From: Anthoceros angustus
Taxonomy: Eukaryota > Streptophyta > Anthocerotopsida > Anthocerotales > Anthocerotaceae
DNA: 64,000 nucleotides
Assembly: GCA_010909165.1 (NCBI GenBank)
Contig: VJWM01000253.1
Coordinates: forward strand, 62,001 to 126,000
Reading direction: 5' to 3'
The position numbers and the translations under genes are program-made. The notes below the pieces were generated by a model. It was not told the origin of the DNA. It searched no databases and worked only from the letters and a program-made list of their open reading frames with translations. Shown here in pieces: positions 58,641-64,000 of the stretch (position 1 is its first letter; every line of letters begins with the position of its first letter).

Positions 58641-61307
58641 ATAGGCTATCCATTCAAAACTCTAACTTATTGGCACCTCATCCCAATACTGATCGTGCCC
58701 GAGGTGCCGAGGGCGGCAATGCGGAAGGTGTGGATGGGCATCAGATCGGGCGGCGACGGAGAGCCAACGCCACGTGCCGGTGGCGATCGGGCAGGAGTGG
58801 ATCGAGCGCCACCTACTAGAAAGGGCAGCCTATGTTCGTTGTTGCAATTTTATGTTACACGCTAACTTGCAACATCATTTGGAGGCTTGTATTAAGTTTG
58901 TCATTTCTTTCTCCAAGTGGGCCTACAATCTTAACACGAACTGGCTCTCTCTCCTACCACTTCACCCTCTTAACTATATCCCTCTCTCATACGCATTGTT
59001 TATGAATTCCCTCATGCAATTGCAACATGACTGTAACAAGGACCCCTCTCTCTCTTCTCTCCCAGTCCCCATCTTTATTACACCCCATTGGGAGTACAAT
59101 TAGTTAATGTTTTTCCTAGCTCTCTTCTTTGCACTCTCTCTTCACAACTATTTCTTAATGGTGAACAAACCTGAATATCACAGTAACATGCCCATTAACT
59201 GTCACCTTTAAAGGTGACCTAAACATAATATTATTTACCTATGTCTAAGTTCGTGGGTCCGAAGCTCACTCTGTGTTCGGAGGCAAGGAGAAGGAGGGGG
59301 AGAGGAGGGGGAGGAAGAGAGGAGGGGGAGGAAGAGGAGGAGAGGAGGAAGGGGAGAGGCAAGGAGGAAAGGGGGGAGAGGGATCTGAGGTGGAGGAGGA
59401 GGAGGAGTAGGAGGACGACGCGGAGTAGGCTTGGTCCTCATGCCTTGTGCTTGGAGCTGCAGCAGCAGCGGTTTTTGGCATTATGGTAGGGGGCCGAAGC
59501 ATGCTATGGAGACGGGGCCGCAGTAGGAGATAGGGTTTGATGCAAGCGTGCAATTTTGCGATGTGTGCAGTGGATACCCTTTTATGATCAATGGAATAGC
59601 TCCCTTTTGCTGTGAACTTCGGCTCGTTGGAGGGACCGTACATTTTGTTGGTGAGGTTGATGGGTTGACGCTGCTGCTGGTGCGCGTAATGGCTGCAGAT
59701 GCTGGAAGGTTCACATGTTACCGTGGATGATGGATGCAATGTTTGGGCAGTTGTCATCTCCATTTCGTCGATGGTCTTTTCGATGCGCCGAGCCATCTCG
59801 TTCTTTACCCTCTCCTTCTCCTAAATTGTTGTCCTCTCTGCATCACAGAGTGCCTGTTGGTGCTCCTATTGTTCCTTGTGAACCTGTTCCCTGAGCCTCA
59901 TCAAGGCTCTTCGGATTGCAGGGGGGCAGCATGATGCTTCCACTGCATTTGACAATTTGTCACCGCCTTTGCCTATGTTCTCTGGCCCTTCCATCAAACT
60001 CAGCGTGTGTTGTGAATTGTTCCTCTTGTCCCAGAAGTTGAGAGGCAGCAATTCCTAGAATTGGGTTTGCTGGAGTAACACAGCCCATTGTAGTGCACTG
60101 CATGTTTGAAAGCAATGCAGGGCAGACTCGCATGATGGCCCTGTTCGAAGCTTTATCTAAAAGATATCAGAAGAAAGGATGTGCTCAGTGCAACGTGAAA
60201 GGAGCATGTCCTGAACTGGCCTTGCCTGGCTGTTCTTCAGGGTCAACTTCTGTGCATATGAAGAAACACGCAACGGAGAAGGATATCTGCTACACCCGTA
60301 AATCGCTGGCATCAGAGCAGTGGTAGAACAAATTTCAGCACAAGATTACCCAAATCCCGCCACAGACAGAGTCTGCCACATGCACCGGGTTCCTTCTTCC
60401 AATTGAAGGCGGCTTTCATGTTCCAGGAACATTGCCAACCCTGGACACGCCCGCAGCTGTGTCCGTGTCTTCTTAGACAGGGACAATGGAATCGCGTTTT
60501 TGTTAGGGAACTTGTGATGCTGGAAACATTAAGAAGCACGATCCTCCTCGAAACAATAAGAAGCACGAGCATGCGCGAAACAAGAAGACCATGGCCAAGC
60601 CGGCGGCCGCGGCCGTCATTGCCTTCGAAGACCATGGCCAAGCCGGCGGCCGCGGCCGTCATTGCCTTCGAAGACCATGGCCGCGGCTGAGGTAGGGTTT
60701 GGCAAGCACATTGCTGCGGCCAGCACGACGGGCCGATTAGGGCTTGGCGGCCATGAGAAAACATATTCGGCAGACTGTGAAAACATAGTGTCCCGGCTCT
60801 TTGTTTTCAAAGTTGGAAGGATGGAAAAATTTTGAAGCAAACAACCCGTTTCGAGGAGGAAAACTGTGTGTCCCCTTTGGTGCTTGGCCGCTCTTGGTTA
60901 GGGCGCCAAAGCGGACATAACACCATGTGCTGTGAGAAAACAACTCCGTACTCGAATCTAAGGTATATTCCTCAAGATGCCTACGCCTTGCATGGCTTTC
61001 GAGAGAAAAAAAAAGGCCCATCCCCTCTGTCCGCTTTGGTATGCCATAGCTACGAGCTAACCCTTCTCGTGAACTTTTGTCAGGTCCATGCAGAGGATGC
61101 AAAACCTTTGTATCTGCAGTACGCGAAACTAGAAGACGACTATGGTCTGGCTCCACATGCCATGACCGTACATGACCGGGCTACAAAGGCTGTCCGGCTA
61201 TCCCAGACACCGAGAAGATGAGCATCTATGAAATCTATATCTCAAGGGCAGCAGAGTTTTTATCTAGGTGGACCCAACGACAGAGAGACATCTATGAGGT
61301 TTGCTTG
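58641..61307. other. No supported gene; low complexity, a coding relic and short repeats
   Basis: 59283-59425 is a G/A-only tract (GGAGGAGGA-like). On the minus strand at about 59740-60050 a helical frame PPAIRRALMRLREQVHKEQ, stop, EHQQALCDAERTTI, stop, EKERVKNEMARRIEKT reads through two TAG codons and is a decayed coiled-coil gene. About 60525-60590 has three diverged copies of a unit of about 24 bases containing GAAACA and AAGAAG. A 45-base unit (GACCATGGCCAAGCCGGCGG...) is duplicated at about 60588-60677. Confidence 0.45.
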
Positions 61308-62158
61308 TATGGAATACCGATCTCGTCACTAAGCCGGGTATGTGTGACAAGTTTTTTTCTTCCGGTATTCTACATGAAGATGCCTGCGCATCTTCAAGAT
61401 TCCTTCATCACATACGCCACATCGGGACGACGGGTCAGAGCGCCACAAAGTTTTTTGTCTTGAACTTGCCCCTCGTGTTCGATCTCGTCATCCACTTTTC
61501 TTTCTGCCATTTAGGGTTTATGTCAAACACACATACTCATGTTTAGGTTTTCTTGCACCACATATGGACATATATATCGGATCGGACATGTCTCGGCCCG
61601 GAAGCCCCGATGGGCATGCTAGTCGCTCAAGACTGCTTCCCTTTCACCGTCGCTGCGTGGCCCCGGATGTTAGCCTCGAACATGCTCGATCCGGTGTGTT
61701 CATTCTTTTGGCTCAGTATGGCTACCAAATGCAATCGCACGACGCCGGATGGCTGAAGCGTGCCAAGGCGAGGCGTACATGGCGCCTCCAAAGCAACCAC
61801 AAAGGCTCTATGGCTACGAAGGCGCGGGCGCCGCCGATGGCTCTCCACGCTATTCGCCATAAAGGCTCGTGACGGTTCTTGTGGCAAACTGACGGGCAGA
61901 TGGGGTCATGCGAATGGATGTGCGATGGCCCATGCCCTGACAGCCCTAAAAAAGAAAACCTTGTGTGTCAAAACCTAAAAAGAATCTTCACACACACACC
62001 ACAGGCTTAGTGACGAGATCGGGTATTCCATATCGGTGACATCAGAAGTTTTCCCGCTGTGACACCAGAAGTTTTCCCGCCGAATGCGGCGGGAAAACTT
62101 CTTTTGTCACCATCGAAAAAAACCCTAAAGGGCTTCCTGACGAGATCGGTATTCCATA
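61308..62158. repeat. Inverted-repeat pair of about 40 bp (possible small DNA element)
   Basis: TATGGAATACCGATCTCGTC ACTAAGCC at 61308-61335 and beyond is inverted at 61992-62031 (GGCTTAGTGACGAGATCGGG TATTCCATA), with similarity extending over about 40 bases into a CACACA-rich edge. A third, partial copy (GACGAGATCGGTATTCCATA) lies at 62139-62158 in the same orientation as the second. Arms about 0.7 kb apart with no transposase suggest a non-autonomous element; target-site duplications were not identified. Confidence 0.5.
62059..62110. repeat. Near-perfect hairpin, 24-bp stem and 4-base loop
   Basis: GTGACACCAGAAGTTTTCCC GCCG pairs with CGGCGGGAAAACTTCTTTTG TCAC around the loop AATG; 22 of 24 positions match. 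A further direct copy of the left arm (GTGACATCAGAAGTTTTCCC) precedes it at 62036-62057. No run of T follows on either strand, and a bacterial-type terminator is not expected here. Confidence 0.85.
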
Positions 62159-62787
62159 CGCTTGAACTGCTGCTAGTGTCACCTTAAATCAAATCAGAGT
62201 GTGAGAAACATAAAAATTTTAACCAATTCATGAGGCGGCAACTCATTCTCGTGACCTGACTGACGATACTGCCCGGATAATCCAAAGTACCATGACACAC
62301 TTACTATTCCACTCAACAGTGAAAGCCGAATGTAGACATCTTCCGACGAATTTCAGGACGGGACACCCTCGAACATACGATAGGAAAGAAGGTTGATTGA
62401 TCACTGTGGAGAGTGGAGTGTTGTTCCGGCATCTAATTCCACCCCTTCATTCTTGAGGTTGGTATCTTCGTCACAAATTTCTCAGGCGGTGGCCTCCCCG
62501 CACGTCTGCTGACTGGCAGCACAGTGCACACGAGGGAGACAGCCGCAAGATAAAATGGAGGCACAACTCAGAGTCGGCAGTCGGTGTGAAGCTCGATCTG
62601 GCTGGGAAGGCAAGTGCCTAGAGTGGAGCTTCGGCACCTGCAAGCTGCGTCATCAACCATCGCGTGGTACTCAATGCTCCTCATCTTGCATTTCTTTTGG
62701 TGCTCCGCGACTGTCGAAGGACAGCGTCTCACCCGTGCGAAATGTTTCCAGAAACCGTTTGTTCCCTTCTTGTCCCCTACTGCCAAC
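62159..62787. promoter_or_regulatory. Upstream region of the PR-10 gene
   Basis: About 630 bp between the repeats above and the PR-10 start codon. A second open frame through 62614-63063 overlaps the PR-10 start in the same frame, but the family start is at 62788. No core promoter element is assigned. Confidence 0.35.
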
Positions 62788-63398
62788 ATGACCAAGACCG
62801 AGATCCTGGATGTGGAGGTCAATGTCACAGCAGCGCGGCTGTGGAATGCTCTTCGGGATTTGCCGAAGCTCTTGCCCGCCCTTCTGCCTGGAGTGATCGA
62901 TAGCGTCTCTTGGATTCAAGGTGACGGAAGCCCTGGAAGCATTAGAGTTGTCAAGTTCGGCGCTGCCACCGGTGAGTTACTTACCACCTGGGTTGTCATC
63001 CTACCGTACGGCGTCAGATGTTGTTCAGGGAATCAAGGAATCTGTGAGGATGTGGGAATGTGAGAATGTGCGGGAATGTGACCCGGTTGCGCAATGCAGA
63101 GTTGGCATCAAAGCTTAAGCTCACGTTCTCCAAGGAGGTGATTGATGAAGTGGATAACGACAAGCACACTGTAAGCTATCATGTTGTGGAGGGAGAGGTG
63201 AGGACCTTGTACAGTCATTACAAGGTGACGACCCAGATTCAGCCGGCTGAGGACCCTGCCACGTCCGTCATCCATTACGTTATTGAGTATGAGCCCATAG
63301 GCGAACAACCTCCCCCCGTGGAACACACTCAGGGCTATGCGCAATTCTTGAAGCTGCTAGAGGCACGTCTGGTGGCCGATCTGTCTGAATATGCTTAA
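62788..63398 (+). CDS. PR-10 / Bet v 1-like (START-fold) protein, two exons
   Basis: Exons 62788-62971 and 63100-63398 join in phase (CACCG|GTGAGT...AATGCAG|AGTTGG) into 160 aa, the usual PR-10 length. The intron falls after residue 61, close to the conserved Bet v 1 intron position. MTKTEILDVEVNVTAARLWN is the first strand and helix. IQGDGSPGSIRVVKFG (about 43-58) carries the glycine-rich loop GDGxPGS. EVIDEVDNDKHTVSYHVVEG and the long C-terminal helix GYAQFLKLLEARLVADL follow. No signal peptide, so cytosolic; members bind small hydrophobic ligands and are often stress-induced. The specific ligand is unknown. It converges with the gene at the right edge, 367 bp away. Confidence 0.9.
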
Positions 63399-63765
63399 AA
63401 CAAACTTACCAGGAGGGCGCATGTGGTGGATGGGAATGTGAACGGAAGCTTCTCCAGGCAGACACACCTTTATTTCCGAGAATATGATAATACGATACAA
63501 TCTTTTGTACGAAATCTTTTGCACTATGGATAAATTGTCACAATTGATCGCAGTCGACTTCGGCTCGCATCGATTGCGCTTGAAACGATACTTTTTCTTT
63601 CCGTGGCCGAGTGTTTTGGGTGGCCTAAGCAGCAGGACATGACTCCAACAACAGCGCATTGCCATGCACTTTCATCAAGCAGGCTTTGATTGCTAGTCGT
63701 GCATCCTCTGACAGGGATGTAATAAAACTGTTTTTGATCAGCTGCACAACAAGATGGCTACTTGA
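63399..63765. terminator. Convergent 3' region between the PR-10 gene and the edge gene
   Basis: This gap must contain the 3' UTRs of both converging genes. ATAAAAC at 63722 lies downstream of the PR-10 gene. No coding region is supported; the minus-strand frame at 63357-63665 has no domain. Confidence 0.35.
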
Positions 63766-64000
63766 TTAATCCCATTCAGTGTCGAAATAGCCAGCGTCTT
63801 TCATCTCAGAATAGTACACATCCTCTGCTTGCATATGCTCTTCCTGCTCCAGAAAATCAATGACTTACAGAGTCAGATTTGAAAACATCGAACTGGCTCA
63901 CACCCAGAGTATATCAGAGCAACAAACACAATGATGCCTGAAAAGCATCCCAATACTGTACCTGGAAAAAATCGGACAGGAATGTGACATAAAGGAGAGG
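63766..64000 (-). CDS. 3' end of an unidentified gene (partial)
   Basis: Two minus-strand exons are visible: 64000-63962, running out of the window, and 63843-63766, joined by an intron with CCAG|GTACAG and TGGAGCAG|GAAGAG sites. The encoded end is PLLYVTFLSDFFQ followed by EEHMQAEDVYYSEMKDAGYF DTEWD and a TAA stop. The acidic, aromatic C-terminus is distinctive, but I do not recognise the family from it. Both junctions are in phase 0, which supports the model. Confidence 0.6.

Overview
The window is nuclear DNA of a land plant. The plant-type genes seen are a BEL1-like TALE homeodomain gene with its diagnostic 61-bp homeobox exon, a LysM-receptor-related cytoplasmic kinase, a PSA2-type thylakoid zinc-finger protein, a PR-10/Bet v 1 protein and a neprosin relic. 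Genes are sparse and GC-rich, their introns are short (about 80-350 bp), and the LINE relic is of a type I associate with non-seed plants. A bryophyte or lycophyte is my best guess; the lineage is inferred, not shown. Layout: 1-13 kb is a decayed repeat block on the minus strand. It holds two diverged copies of a gag-like gene (A about 2.8-6.3 kb, B about 7.7-12.6 kb), each internally enlarged by tandem duplication, plus a tRNA-Asp primer-binding-site match near 1.03 kb. 14-15.7 kb carries an unrecognised Cys-rich, basic minus-strand reading frame. 17.2-21.0 kb is a nearly intact CACTA transposon with a TNP2 transposase (one stop, one frameshift) and a clear 3' terminus. 21-22.3 kb is an inverted relative of the repeat at 1.0-1.8 kb. 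22.8-23.9 kb is an array of short tandem repeats. 24.3-29.1 kb is the BEL1-like gene (six coding exons, 1139 aa, all splice phases consistent). 30-38 kb is mostly gene-free, with a tRNA-Asp-like relic and a frameshifted mtHSP70/DnaK pseudogene. 38.1-38.9 kb is a small four-exon gene of unknown function followed by a decayed tandem copy of the same locus. 42.9-44.6 kb is a neprosin-family pseudogene. 45.3-48.7 kb is a cluster of four minisatellites, two built on GC-rich palindromes. 49.2-55.5 kb is the densest part: a pseudokinase, then a PSA2-like zinc finger directly behind and in frame with an MTHFSD/COG0212 (5-FCL-like) gene, then a divergent intronless DUF4326 gene across a promoter with 45-bp repeats. 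56.6-58.6 kb is a LINE-type reverse-transcriptase relic. 61.3-62.2 kb has inverted repeats and a strong hairpin. 62.8-63.4 kb is a two-exon PR-10 gene, and the 3' end of another gene enters from the right edge on the minus strand. The most interesting points are the possible MTHFSD-PSA2 fusion or read-through locus, the DUF4326 gene (uncommon in plants as far as I know, so possibly acquired), the predicted pseudokinase lacking all catalytic residues, the divergent SKY motif of the BEL protein, and stop codons in decayed genes that look like single C-to-T or G-to-A changes. All exon boundaries were read by eye from splice sites and reading frame.
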